Shown here: positions 1 through 8,310 of the stretch, one piece after another | How the letters are laid out: each line of letters begins with the position of its first letter | Position numbering within the stretch: the stretch's first letter is position 1 | Origin: Tatlockia sp. | Lineage (GTDB): Bacteria > Pseudomonadota > Gammaproteobacteria > Legionellales > Legionellaceae | Assembly: GCA_013697645.1 (NCBI GenBank) | Contig: JACCWL010000196.1 | Span: forward strand, 1 to 32,329 | Direction: 5' to 3' | DNA: 32,329 bases | Position numbers and translations under genes: made by a program | The notes under the pieces: generated by a model | Database searches by the model: none | Seen by the model: only the letters and a program-made list of their open reading frames with translations | What the model was told of the DNA's origin: nothing

Positions 1-163
1 GTCACAGGCAGCCTTGAATGTTTATCAAACAATCAGGAACGAAGGTAGCCAAAAATCGTTGCTTGATTCAATGCAAACAAGAAATAAATTATATGAAGTA
101 CTAGGTTATGAAGATTATGAAAAAAAATTAGATCAATTAATGGAGGTAGCTGATGGTCAATAA
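1..163 (+). CDS. prpB: Methylisocitrate lyase, 3' end only
   Basis: This is the C-terminal ~53 residues of a gene that begins before the window. The frame from base 2 reads SQAALNVYQTIRNEGSQKSL and ends in a taa at 161-163. The motif AALNVY-T-I followed by a Met-Gln-Thr-Arg segment and a Tyr/Leu-rich tail matches the C-terminus of 2-methylisocitrate lyases, which split 2-methylisocitrate into pyruvate and succinate in the last step of the methylcitrate cycle. Its end overlaps the start of prpC by 11 bp, so the two are probably translationally coupled. The identification rests on a short tail plus the adjoining prpC-prpD. The catalytic part is outside the window. Confidence 0.85.
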   Translation, partial: SQAALNVYQTIRNEGSQKSLLDSMQTRNKLYEVLGYEDYEKKLDQLMEVADGQ

Positions 164-1274
164 ATCAACTGGTGGTTTAGCTGGAGTCATTGCTGGCAAC
201 TCAGCCATTTCCACAGTAGGGCAAGAGGGTAAAGGGCTGACTTATCGAGGTTATTCAATTGACGATTTGGCTGAATTTGCAACCTTTGAAGAGGTGGCTT
301 ATCTACTGCACTATGGCAAATTACCAACCAAAGATGAACTTTCAACTTATACAGATAAATTGGTCAAATTACGCCATTTACCCGAAGACTTAAAAGCGGT
401 ATTGAAATTAATACCAAGAAACACTCACCCTATGGATGTGTTGCGAACAGGCTGCTCCATGTTAGGCACCTTAGAGCCTGAGGAAAATTTTAAACAGCAG
501 TATGAAATCGCCGATCGATTATTAGCACTTTTCCCCGGAATGATGTGCTATTGGTATGCTTATCATTTTCAGGATAAAGAAATTAGTGGTGAATCGGATG
601 AAAAAACCTTAGGCGGACACTTCCTTGCTCTTCTCCACGGTAGAAAACCAAGCAAGCTGGAAGTTGACATGATGAATGTATCCCTAATTCTTTATGCAGA
701 GCATGAGTTCAATGCCTCAACCTTTGCAGCTCGTGTTACGGCCGGAACTTTATCTGATTTTTATTCTGCCGTTACCTCAGCCATAGGAACCTTGCGTGGT
801 CCTTTGCATGGTGGCGCTAATGAAGCTGCGATGGAATTGATCGAAAAATTCAAATCGCCAGATGATGTAGAGCCTGCTTTGATGGAAATGCTTGCAAATA
901 AAGCCAAGATCATGGGTTTTGGTCATCGTGTTTATAAAGATTGTGATCCGCGTTCGGATATTATAAAGGCTTGGTCTCACAAGCTTGCTGAATCGAAACA
1001 TTCGATGTTGCTCTATCAAGTATCTGAACGAATTGAAGCCATCATGCGACGGGAGAAAAAGTTATTCCCTAACCTTGATTTCTACAGTGCATCGGCCTAC
1101 CACTATTGCGGTATTCCTACCCCCATGTTTACACCTATCTTTGTATTGTCCAGAATCACCGGCTGGTCTGCTCATATTTTTGAACAGCGTGCTGATAATC
1201 GTTTAATCAGACCAAGTTCAGAATACACAGGACCTGAACCGAGAAAATATATCGCTATTGAAGAGAGGAGCTAA
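153..1274 (+). CDS. prpC: 2-methylcitrate synthase
   Basis: Condenses propionyl-CoA with oxaloacetate to 2-methylcitrate in the cytoplasm, the first step of the methylcitrate cycle. The 373-residue product has the citrate-synthase fold signature with all three catalytic residues visible: His219 in GPLHGGANE, His258 in GFGHRVYK and Asp309 in [12 protein letters not shown]. The length (~370-390 aa) and the N-terminal [16 protein letters not shown] segment fit PrpC rather than the ~430-aa hexameric type II citrate synthase. The ATG is preceded by GGAGG six bases upstream, inside the end of prpB. prpD follows one base after the stop. An alternative assignment as a housekeeping citrate synthase is made unlikely by the flanking prpB and prpD. 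Confidence 0.95.
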   Translation: MVNKSTGGLAGVIAGNSAISTVGQEGKGLTYRGYSIDDLAEFATFEEVAYLLHYGKLPTKDELSTYTDKLVKLRHLPEDLKAVLKLIPRNTHPMDVLRTGCSMLGTLEPEENFKQQYEIADRLLALFPGMMCYWYAYHFQDKEISGESDEKTLGGHFLALLHGRKPSKLEVDMMNVSLILYAEHEFNASTFAARVTAGTLSDFYSAVTSAIGTLRGPLHGGANEAAMELIEKFKSPDDVEPALMEMLANKAKIMGFGHRVYKDCDPRSDIIKAWSHKLAESKHSMLLYQVSERIEAIMRREKKLFPNLDFYSASAYHYCGIPTPMFTPIFVLSRITGWSAHIFEQRADNRLIRPSSEYTGPEPRKYIAIEERS

Positions 1275-1275
1275 G

Positions 1276-2730
1276 ATGCATTCTTTTGTAGAAGATAATA
1301 TAAAACCCGATTATGACCTCGTCATTTCAGGGATCGTTGATTATGTATTAAACACCGAAATTAAAAGCGTTGATGCTTACGAAACAGCAAGACTCTGCTT
1401 AATGGATACGCTTGGCTGTGGCATGCTTGCATTGAATTTTCCAGAATGCACAAAACTTCTAGGGCCTATTGTACCAGGCGCAACACTTGCCAATGGTGCG
1501 CGAGTGCCTGGAACTGATTATGAACTTGATCCAGTTCAAGCAGCGTTTAATATCGGCACGATGATTCGCTGGCTTGATTTTAATGATACTTGGCTCGCTG
1601 CAGAATGGGGTCATCCTTCTGATAATCTAGGCGCTATTTTAGCCGTTGCCGATTATGTTAGCCGAAAGAATTTAAAAGAAGGAAAAGCGGCGATTAAAAT
1701 GCATGAAGTTTTGACAGCGATGATCAAAGCGCATGAAATTCAAGGCTGTTTAGCGCTTGAAAATAGTTTTAACCGTGTAGGTCTTGATCATGTGATTTTA
1801 GTAAAAGTAGCCAGTGCGGCCCTTGCTGCTGCTTTGTTTGGCGCAGATAGGGATATGATGCTTCGTACCTTGTCACAAGTATTTGTCGATGGGCAAAGTC
1901 TTAGAACTTATCGTCATGCTCCCAATGCGGGTTCTCGTAAATCCTGGGCCGCAGGGGATGCGACGTCTCGTGCTGTGCGTTTGGCTTTGATTGCAGCGAC
2001 AGGAGAGATGGGATACCCAAGTGCTTTATCAGCGCCAACCTGGGGATTTTATGGTGTTCTCTTTGACTCAAAGCCCTTTAAATTTCAACGTTCTTACGGC
2101 AGCTATGTGATGGAAAATGTGTTGTTTAAATTATCCTATCCTGCCGAATTTCATGCCCAAACCGCAGTGGAATGCGCAGTAGCACTCCATCCCCAAGTTA
2201 GTGAACGTTTTGATGAAATTGCCCGCATTGAGTTAGTCACTCATGAATCTGCAATTCGCATTATTTCTAAGCAAGGCGCCTTATATAATCCTGCAGACCG
2301 CGATCATTGCCTGCAATACATGGTTGCAATTGGTTTATTGTTTGGTGATTTACGGGCCGAACATTATGAAAATGAGGTTGCAGCTGATTCGCGTATTGAC
2401 CTCTTACGAGAAAAAATGCATGTCAGTGAAAACCAGCAATTCTCACGTGATTATCTTGATCCTGAGAAACGTTCCATTGCTAATAGCATGAAGATATTTT
2501 TTAAAGATGGCAGCCAATCCGAGCAGATAACAGTTGAATATCCAATTGGTCATCGACGTCGTCGTGAAGAAGGGATCCCTGTGTTGCAAGATAAATTCAA
2601 GCGTAATTTGGCCACACGATTTGACTCAGCCCGTGTTGAGAAAATTGTGAAAGCGATGAACGATACCAATTCACTAGCTGCAATGTCTGTCGTGGATTTT
2701 ATGGCGCTATGGATTAGTGCAAAAAGTTAA
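1276..2730 (+). CDS. prpD: 2-methylcitrate dehydratase
   Basis: Converts 2-methylcitrate to 2-methyl-cis-aconitate, the second methylcitrate-cycle step. The chosen ATG at 1276 gives 484 residues, matching the usual PrpD length of about 483. An in-frame ATG at 1258 lies inside prpC and would add six residues, but the GAGAGGAG Shine-Dalgarno at 1263-1270 sits correctly for 1276. MmgE/PrpD-family hallmarks include the [26 protein letters not shown]-like stretch near residues 100-125 and the [28 protein letters not shown]-like region near 275-300. No acnD/prpF pair is visible, so dehydration probably depends on PrpD itself. The operon appears to end at the palindromic repeat 31 bp downstream. Confidence 0.95.
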   Translation: MHSFVEDNIKPDYDLVISGIVDYVLNTEIKSVDAYETARLCLMDTLGCGMLALNFPECTKLLGPIVPGATLANGARVPGTDYELDPVQAAFNIGTMIRWLDFNDTWLAAEWGHPSDNLGAILAVADYVSRKNLKEGKAAIKMHEVLTAMIKAHEIQGCLALENSFNRVGLDHVILVKVASAALAAALFGADRDMMLRTLSQVFVDGQSLRTYRHAPNAGSRKSWAAGDATSRAVRLALIAATGEMGYPSALSAPTWGFYGVLFDSKPFKFQRSYGSYVMENVLFKLSYPAEFHAQTAVECAVALHPQVSERFDEIARIELVTHESAIRIISKQGALYNPADRDHCLQYMVAIGLLFGDLRAEHYENEVAADSRIDLLREKMHVSENQQFSRDYLDPEKRSIANSMKIFFKDGSQSEQITVEYPIGHRRRREEGIPVLQDKFKRNLATRFDSARVEKIVKAMNDTNSLAAMSVVDFMALWISAKS

Positions 2731-2760
2731 GATTAATCATCAGAGCTACCCTAATCAAGT

Positions 2761-2829
2761 CGTAGGCCAGGCCCCTGCCCCCAGATAAATTTAACTGGTA
2801 AGAATGTCGGGCTAGGGGCCCGACCTACG
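2761..2829. repeat. 69-bp palindromic intergenic repeat, copy 1
   Basis: A near-perfect dyad begins with CGTAGGCCAGGCCCCTGCCC and ends with the imperfect reverse complement GGGGCCCGACCTACG. The arms are ~20 bp and flank an asymmetric AT-rich centre. The reverse complement closely matches the sequence at 32270-32329, including the non-palindromic centre (GCCCGACATT-CTTACCAGT). It is therefore a dispersed repeat family and not just a hairpin. It lies just after prpD, where a strong stem could also help end or protect the transcript. It lacks a clear U-tract. Confidence 0.8.
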
Positions 2830-2892
2830 ATTTATAAATAAACAAACTTAGCCTTGAAGTCTTCCCTATATCGATGCTGCTTCAAATCTTGC

Positions 2893-3138
2893 TTAACTGG
2901 ATGAAACGTCTTTCCACCAATTAGTTCTTGTCTCAGTTGCCCAATGACCCTCGCGCATGCGAGCAACAAAGGCTTCTGTTTTTTCAGGCGATGACATTTT
3001 AGAATCAAGCTTAATGCACCAATCCCAATCGCCAGTGGTAGACCACATTTTTTCAACGCCATCCCACTTGGAAAGCATATTTAAATCATCCCATGACTTA
3101 TTTGTCTTCATAAAAATTACACTATTCCATGTGCTCAT
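2893..3138 (-). CDS. Small conserved-looking protein of unknown function (possible Lrp/AsnC ligand-domain-like fold)
   Basis: Eighty-one residues, rich in Trp, with alternating pattern: MSTWNSVIFMKTNKSW at the start, then GDWDWCIKLD and a final TNWWKDV. The order strand–helix–GDWDW strand–helix (SSPEKTEAFVARMR)–strand recalls a stand-alone dimeric alpha/beta-barrel domain of the kind that follows the helix-turn-helix in Lrp/AsnC proteins. That is an inference from pattern, not a recognised family. It has AAGGA upstream of the ATG and no HTH or signal peptide. The antisense-shifted ORF over 2832-3062 is a frame shadow. It sits alone between prpD (convergent) and another small gene. Confidence 0.65.
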   Translation of the reverse strand: MSTWNSVIFMKTNKSWDDLNMLSKWDGVEKMWSTTGDWDWCIKLDSKMSSPEKTEAFVARMREGHWATETRTNWWKDVSSS

Positions 3139-3143
3139 TTTAG

Positions 3144-3172
3144 TATCCTTAGTTAAAATACTTAACTGAATG
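3144..3172. promoter_or_regulatory. Possible operator: inverted repeat upstream of the 81-aa gene
   Basis: The sequence contains AGTTAA-AATAC-TTAACT, a 6-bp perfect dyad with a 5-bp spacer, about 10-35 bp upstream of the ATG at 3138 and overlapping where the promoter should be. A further GTTAAC lies nearby at about 3189. The size and position suit a small repressor, but AT-rich intergenic DNA produces such dyads by chance. Confidence 0.25.
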
Positions 3173-3308
3173 CTCAGGAATTACCCTGGTTAACTCAGAA
3201 TAGAACAAATATTTGATTTTAGCCATGAGCGACTGGGAAAACTGTTAATTGCGTTCAAAAGGTTAATAAAACCCTTTTTCATGTTTATAACCTATTGAAT
3301 TTACTAGT

Positions 3309-3554
3309 TTAAGGCTTATGTTGTGGTACGTGTTTACCCCAATTAATGAAATTAACATCTAGGGAAGATTGTTGATTTTTAGACTTAAAAATTGGCCTGA
3401 AATCTTTTAAGACGCTAAGCAAATCCTCAGTTAATTTCTCAGAATCATCTTTATTTAATTCGGGAAGAATTTTAGAGCAATATCCCAACATGGGTTCAAG
3501 GCTCTTTCCACAACCACTAACAGCCCTCCTATTTAAGTTAAATTGGTTTTTCAT
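3309..3554 (-). CDS. Hypothetical 81-aa protein
   Basis: I do not recognise this protein. The start at 3554 is preferred over the in-frame ATG at 3566 because GGAG lies six bases before it. The product starts MKNQFNLNRRAVSGCGKSLE and is hydrophilic, with two Cys in the first 30 residues and a probable amphipathic helix (KDDSEKLTEDLLSVLKDF). It has no signal peptide or membrane segment. GCGKS resembles a P-loop only superficially: there is no preceding strand or Walker context and the protein is too short. It sits between the other small gene and the 299-aa membrane-hairpin gene, all on the minus strand. Confidence 0.5.
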   Translation of the reverse strand: MKNQFNLNRRAVSGCGKSLEPMLGYCSKILPELNKDDSEKLTEDLLSVLKDFRPIFKSKNQQSSLDVNFINWGKHVPQHKP

Positions 3555-3601
3555 AACGAACTCCATAATTCAGTTTACAAATTAAGTATAGTTCATCAGC
3601 C

Positions 3602-4501
3602 TTACCAGCCTCCGGCTGCCCAACAAGCCCCCAAGCAACACTCATCATCTCCCGGCGCTTCTAATTCTTCATTGTTGATAACCAAAGGGCTCAAGAGTTG
3701 CACCAAAAATACAGCAAGACTTAAGACTAAAGTTAAAGCTAATCCCACTGTCATCCGTATAATTTCCAACGGAACAACAATAAGAAGAGATAATGCAGCG
3801 GCGAAATTAATATCTTGTTGATAATAAGAGTATAATTTTCGAGATACTAAGGGAAAAATAAGATAATCAAGCAAACCTTTTGAGCCTTTACCGCCATAAA
3901 TTTCTGCATCTACTTTATAATGATTACCCATCAGAATATCATAGGTAGCGCATAAGCCACCTAGAAATGAATGATTAGTAAAAAAGGCTTCTTTGATTTT
4001 TTCAGAAACTGATTTGTCTATAATCTCGCTATTTTCTCTATGAACATTATTAATTCCAGATAATGGGGAAGATGGATTTAGAGCTCGAAAAAAGGGTAAA
4101 ACGGGTGTGGATTTAGTTTTTAATAAATAAATCATATGTTCAATAGACAGGTAAGAGGCTCTATCCTTGTAAGTTTTACAGTGAAGTAGGCTTAGCTCAT
4201 ACTCTTGTGCATCACCAATCCCTTTTACTTCGTAAACTTCATGGCTATTTGGATAGAGACTACCGAAACCATAATTGTCAAAGCTACGAAAATCAGGATT
4301 TTTAATTACTTTTTTAGAATTTGAATTGTTTAATGATTCTAAAGCTTCTAAGGCTTCCTTGAGAGTTCTAACTTGATTAAATTTTAATAAACTGGGAAAA
4401 CGCTCGTCATAATAGGGGGACATGTGACCTGTACGCTCGTCAAATTTATAAATATCAAATCGATTAAGATTTCGCTGAAGGTAGATTGCAATTTTTAACA
4501 T
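3602..4501 (-). CDS. Unknown 299-aa protein with C-terminal membrane hairpin; candidate secreted effector
   Basis: The family is not recognised. Residues 1-230 are soluble, mixed alpha/beta, with aromatic-rich stretches such as PDFRSFDNYGFGSLYPNSHE around 90-110. Residues ~233-275 are almost wholly hydrophobic and could form two closely spaced membrane helices broken by a Pro/Arg turn (PLEIIRM). The tail is short and acidic, then Cys-rich: NNEELEAPGDDECCLGACW. There is no N-terminal signal peptide. An N-terminal soluble part plus C-terminal hairpin, short polar tail and lack of relatives among metabolic genes is the architecture often seen in Legionella Dot/Icm substrates that insert in host membranes, but secretion is inference. 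It appears to have its own promoter at 4531-4559. Confidence 0.75.
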   Translation of the reverse strand: MLKIAIYLQRNLNRFDIYKFDERTGHMSPYYDERFPSLLKFNQVRTLKEALEALESLNNSNSKKVIKNPDFRSFDNYGFGSLYPNSHEVYEVKGIGDAQEYELSLLHCKTYKDRASYLSIEHMIYLLKTKSTPVLPFFRALNPSSPLSGINNVHRENSEIIDKSVSEKIKEAFFTNHSFLGGLCATYDILMGNHYKVDAEIYGGKGSKGLLDYLIFPLVSRKLYSYYQQDINFAAALSLLIVVPLEIIRMTVGLALTLVLSLAVFLVQLLSPLVINNEELEAPGDDECCLGACWAAGGW

Positions 4502-4530
4502 AGGATTCTCATGCAGTTTAATTTTTGTGC

Positions 4531-4559
4531 ATTATACGTGTCTTTTGTAAATTTTCCAA
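4531..4559 (-). promoter_or_regulatory. Sigma-70-type promoter for the 299-aa gene
   Basis: On the minus strand a TTGGAA hexamer (4554-4559) is followed after 17 bp by a consensus TATAAT (4531-4536), about 30 bp before the ATG at 4501. This places the gene under its own control rather than as the tail of the mnmC transcript. Confidence 0.55.
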
Positions 4560-4563
4560 ACAT

Positions 4564-6513
4564 CTAGACTCCCCTTGAGATCTCTTTTATCAAAAAACGA
4601 GCTGGAGCCAAAGATTGCACTATGGGTTGAGGAATTTGGGCGGGCTCATTATTAATCAATGACGCTAAATATTCAGCTGACAAGGGAATGGTGGTTAATC
4701 CTCTTGAACCAAAACCTGCACAAAGAAATAAACCAGGAAAATAAGCCCCAGCAACAGGAATCCAACGTTTAGTATTAGTCGCAAGACCTGCGAAACGGGA
4801 TTTAAATAATTTCTCATCGGGGACTGGGCCAACCAGAGGTAAATAATCGGTTGTCGCAGCCCTTAGACCTACCCAATTGGCTTTGATCTCATTTGACCAT
4901 TTGATATCAGTAGGAATTTTTGCCAAGCGGCTTAGATTTTCGCAATCGTCGCTATGATCACTGCCCTTCTCTGTGTTACCCAAATGATAGCTTGCGCCAA
5001 GGGAATGTAAGTTTTGGTAAACCGGTAAAATATTGCCATCACCACAGAGCGGAATCTTCAAGCTTTCGCTCTGTGAATTTGTTGCGATCAACGTTATTTG
5101 TCCGCGAATTGGTTTTAAAGTTAAGTGATTCGTTTGTACAAATTGTGTTGCCTGATAGCCATTAGCCAGGACTAAAACCTCTGCCGAATGAATCCCTGCA
5201 TGCCAAAGTCCATCCTGATATGCCAATTCTGAGATTGAAGTATTGGGCGACCAAGCAATATTTTTTGTATGCTTTAGAAGCTGACATAGGGCCTGTGAAT
5301 CTAGCCAACCTGATTTAGCAATAAATAATCCACCCGTACCTAGTTTAATCCCAGCAAGGTTAGAAGCTTCTTCTGCATTAACCATTTGGCCCAGTTCTGG
5401 ATAAAAATGCAGCCATTTTGCCAAACTTTCTTGTGATAAACGCTCCTTCTCATTAAAGGCAAGTTGAAGGTATCCTGACAACTCACCAATTGCAGCACTT
5501 GTTAAAAATTGGTTATAAACACGGCAAGCATACATAAATGCCATGAGCATGAAGGCGGTAAGCGGTGAACGGTAGGCCGATAATTTTGGATACAAAATCG
5601 CTTGCCTATTTCCTGAAGCACCAAGTCCAACTTTAGACTGCTCATCAAGAAGAGTCACCTTCCAACCTCGTTTTGCTAAAGCATAGGCGGTATAACAGCC
5701 AGCTAAACCTGCACCAAGAACAAGGGCGTTTTTAGTTTTATAAGGCGAGTGGGGACTGCTGTGCCAAGGGGTAGTGCGTAATTTTCTACTGGCTGTTATA
5801 AGTTCTTTAAACTCCGCTACAACCCGCTGACATTTTGGTTCAAACTCGTTTATTTTTTGCAGCATAAATCCTGCGGCTTCTAAGTTTTCCTTGACTAGAG
5901 GAGCAGAATAGGTCGCTAAACTTGTGCCAGGTTTTGAGAGTAAAGCTAATGTCTGAAGTAGATCCACAGACCACATTGCAGGGTTTTTAACGAAACCATC
6001 TAAAAACCAAGCATCAACAAAATTTGTTCTAAGCTGTCGTTCAAGTTGAACATCACCACAAACAAGAAGTTGCTTATAACAAGCGCTGGGATCGCCTAAC
6101 ATTAGAATTAAATTAATACGTCCTTCATCAAATGGAAGTTGATGAAAACCTGGGGTCAAAACGGGATATTTTTCAATTAGAGTTTTCGCGTAATTTTGCA
6201 GTTCTGGCCATAATTTAATACCATGCTCTAAATCAATTTTAGTCAAAGGACAATTCTCGCAACTGTAATAATAGAGTCGCGCAGTTTTAGGCGCATGTAA
6301 CAGCCATAGTGACCATGTTAATAAAAAATTCAAACCTAAACCGAACCCCGTTTCGGCAATCACAAAGGTATCTTCTGCAGCTAAATTTTCCCAGCGTTCA
6401 ATAAGCCTATTGCCCTTGATAAAAACATAACGCTTTTCTTCTAGGCTATTTTCTGTCGAAAAATAGCTGGCATTCAACTTTGCTGTTTCTATGGGTATAA
6501 AAGGATTGCTCAA
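4564..6513 (-). CDS. mnmC: Bifunctional tRNA wobble-uridine methyltransferase/FAD oxidoreductase
   Basis: Carries out the last two steps of 5-methylaminomethyl-2-thiouridine synthesis at tRNA position 34. The C-terminal FAD domain turns cmnm5s2U into nm5s2U and the N-terminal SAM domain methylates it. The 649-residue length fits the fused enzyme (~650-670). Residues ~1-235 show the methyltransferase domain (ETGFGLGLNFLLTW near 54-67; DAWFLDGFVKNPAMW near 165). A Rossmann ALVLGAGLAGCYTAYALAKR starts near 264, then GASGNRQAILYPKLS, with the C-terminal oxidase GLRAATTDYLPLVGPV and PGLFLCAGFGSRGLT. Translation seems to start at TTG, 15 bp after the transporter stop, so the two genes are likely cotranscribed. 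The TTG start is the less certain part. Confidence 0.95.
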   Translation of the reverse strand: MSNPFIPIETAKLNASYFSTENSLEEKRYVFIKGNRLIERWENLAAEDTFVIAETGFGLGLNFLLTWSLWLLHAPKTARLYYYSCENCPLTKIDLEHGIKLWPELQNYAKTLIEKYPVLTPGFHQLPFDEGRINLILMLGDPSACYKQLLVCGDVQLERQLRTNFVDAWFLDGFVKNPAMWSVDLLQTLALLSKPGTSLATYSAPLVKENLEAAGFMLQKINEFEPKCQRVVAEFKELITASRKLRTTPWHSSPHSPYKTKNALVLGAGLAGCYTAYALAKRGWKVTLLDEQSKVGLGASGNRQAILYPKLSAYRSPLTAFMLMAFMYACRVYNQFLTSAAIGELSGYLQLAFNEKERLSQESLAKWLHFYPELGQMVNAEEASNLAGIKLGTGGLFIAKSGWLDSQALCQLLKHTKNIAWSPNTSISELAYQDGLWHAGIHSAEVLVLANGYQATQFVQTNHLTLKPIRGQITLIATNSQSESLKIPLCGDGNILPVYQNLHSLGASYHLGNTEKGSDHSDDCENLSRLAKIPTDIKWSNEIKANWVGLRAATTDYLPLVGPVPDEKLFKSRFAGLATNTKRWIPVAGAYFPGLFLCAGFGSRGLTTIPLSAEYLASLINNEPAQIPQPIVQSLAPARFLIKEISRGV

Positions 6514-6528
6514 AAATCACACTAGACT

Positions 6529-8067
6529 TTAATGGTTATAAGCGATTATACAAGAATTAGTATCGGAATCTAACTCTGTTTCCTCAGCAGGTTTCACTTG
6601 CGGCTGCTTATTATCAATCCAAGCTTTTAGCTTTGGCGTCAACATAAAAAGTAATAAGGCCGCAGCAATCGCGAACAAACCAAGCTCAAGAAAAACCTGA
6701 CTGTAACTGCTATTTGTTAGCAAAGGTGAAACACTATCTTGCCCGGCAATCATCCAGTTTGAACTATAGCTTGATAAAGTAGCACCCACGCCTGTAGCTA
6801 ACATCCACATCCCCATCATAACGCCTTGTAGTGAATTAGGGGCCAAAGCACCAATCATTGCAAAGCCGATAGGTGAAATTAATAGTTCACCTGCACTTTG
6901 AAGGATAAAACTTAAAACAATCCAATTGGCAGAAACCATACCCGCTGAATTTGCCATGCTGACACCGATGGGCAAGATGACAAAGGCTAAACCGATTAAG
7001 ACTAAAGCACAGACAAATTGAGTGGGTATATTAATTTTAACCCCTCTTTGGCGTAGGCGATTAAGAAGAATACTCAATAGGGGTCCGCCAATAACGATAG
7101 CGACAGTATTAACGTTTTGAAACCATTGTGGAGGAATCTCAATCATTAAAAAGTGTCGATCGACATTATGAGCAATAAAATTAGTTAATCCCATTGGTCC
7201 AATTTGATAAAGCGTCCAAAATACAGTGCTCACCACCATTAATAGTATAAAGGCAAATATTTTTTCTCGGGCAGGTCGTGCATAGCGAGTGGCAAGCCCA
7301 CAAATCGACAGCAACATAATTAGGCCGACCAAGAGAATCATTCGATTAACTAATTCCGCAAAAAGCAGCAGCTGACTTAATCCTAAGGGTAAAGTAAACA
7401 CTAAACCCAGCCCAATTAAGCCAAATTTGCGTTGACCTTTTTTTGATAATAACGAATAGGAAGTATTTTTATCTTCTAAATTTTGCCAAAAATACAAACA
7501 TAAAAACAAGGCCACCATATTACCCAGCGAACTCAAGATGAATAACCTGTGATAGTCCTGAACGATTTGAAAATAACCACTTAAACTAAAACCGATAAAG
7601 AAACCAATATTCATCCCTGCATAATTCCACAAAAAAGCGCTTTCACGGCGAGTATCCTTGGGTGTAAACCGTTGGGTCAGCATGCAATTAATACAGGTAA
7701 CATTTAATCCACAGCCAGATAAAAACAAGGCTAAGGCATAATTTAGATAGTCTTGCTGAACTCGCGCTAAAAGAACACAACCAGCAATTTGCGCAACCAT
7801 ACCTAAGCAGAACAAAGTTCGGTTAGAAAGAAATCGTCCGCCCAAATAGCCACCTAGCAAGTGCAAGGCAAAATTAAGAGCAACAAAAACACCCATCATC
7901 GTGTTTGCAGATTTGATAGAAATCCCAAGCTTACCCGTTAAAAACAAAACCAGTGTTGAGTAGAGGACACTAAAACTCAAGTGCGAGAACATCTGCATAA
8001 AGAAGAGCTCAACTGCACCCTGCGGCAAGGTAGCCCTTAGTATTTTTTTACAATCTACACTCAACAT
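6529..8067 (-). CDS. POT/PTR-family (MFS) transporter with degenerate proton-coupling motif
   Basis: A 512-residue, 12-14-helix inner-membrane protein. The overall pattern fits the proton-dependent oligopeptide transporter branch of the MFS: LPQGAVELFFMQMFSHLSFS in helix 1, GGYLGGRFLSNR loop, FIGFSLSGYF, and the late SPIGFAMIGALAPNSLQGVMMG segment typical of POT helix 10-11. The usual helix-1 ExxERxxYYG motif is replaced: the positions that should be Glu, Glu and Arg appear to be Gln25, Ser28 and His29. Substrate and coupling are therefore open. The strong GGGAGGAAG ribosome site lies 6 bp before the ATG. Divergent from pta and followed by mnmC. Confidence 0.8.
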   Translation of the reverse strand: MLSVDCKKILRATLPQGAVELFFMQMFSHLSFSVLYSTLVLFLTGKLGISIKSANTMMGVFVALNFALHLLGGYLGGRFLSNRTLFCLGMVAQIAGCVLLARVQQDYLNYALALFLSGCGLNVTCINCMLTQRFTPKDTRRESAFLWNYAGMNIGFFIGFSLSGYFQIVQDYHRLFILSSLGNMVALFLCLYFWQNLEDKNTSYSLLSKKGQRKFGLIGLGLVFTLPLGLSQLLLFAELVNRMILLVGLIMLLSICGLATRYARPAREKIFAFILLMVVSTVFWTLYQIGPMGLTNFIAHNVDRHFLMIEIPPQWFQNVNTVAIVIGGPLLSILLNRLRQRGVKINIPTQFVCALVLIGLAFVILPIGVSMANSAGMVSANWIVLSFILQSAGELLISPIGFAMIGALAPNSLQGVMMGMWMLATGVGATLSSYSSNWMIAGQDSVSPLLTNSSYSQVFLELGLFAIAAALLLFMLTPKLKAWIDNKQPQVKPAEETELDSDTNSCIIAYNH

Positions 8068-8274
8068 CTATACTTCCTCCCAAACCAAATCCTATTTCTT
8101 ATCAGGGCAGATGAAATTTTCAGCTGTATTTATTTTTCTACGCATCGTTGCGATTTTTGAATATGACATGCAAATTTTTAGCTGTCTATGCAAGATTCGA
8201 GCGTAAATAATCTTCTTACAAAAACCTATGCTTTCTTTACAATCCTTACAATTCCTTTCCTCATCGCAGCGAAC

Positions 8275-8280
8275 TATAAT
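8275..8280 (+). promoter_or_regulatory. Likely -10 box for pta-ackA
   Basis: A consensus TATAAT lies 31 bp before the chosen pta ATG. No good -35 is seen at the normal distance (best candidates are Thr-rich TTCCTT-type hexamers), so the promoter may be activator dependent. If used, it puts the transcription start near 8287 and rules out the upstream ATG-like start at 8188. Confidence 0.4.
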
Positions 8281-8310
8281 AAACTCCAAGCCCAACCCGC
8301 AGGAAATATG

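Noticed and set aside
2832-3062. 76-aa minus-strand ORF
   Set aside because: It lies in another frame over most of the 81-aa gene, which has a better start, composition and ribosome site.
3450-3554. P-loop-like GCGKS in the 81-aa MKNQ protein
   Set aside because: Only five residues match, without the preceding hydrophobic strand or a Walker B, in a protein too small for an NTPase.
8188-8310. 41-residue N-terminal extension of Pta in the open frame
   Set aside because: It is hydrophobic, crosses a TATAAT box, lacks a ribosome site and is not found in Pta enzymes. ATG 8311 with AGGA upstream fits the domain start.
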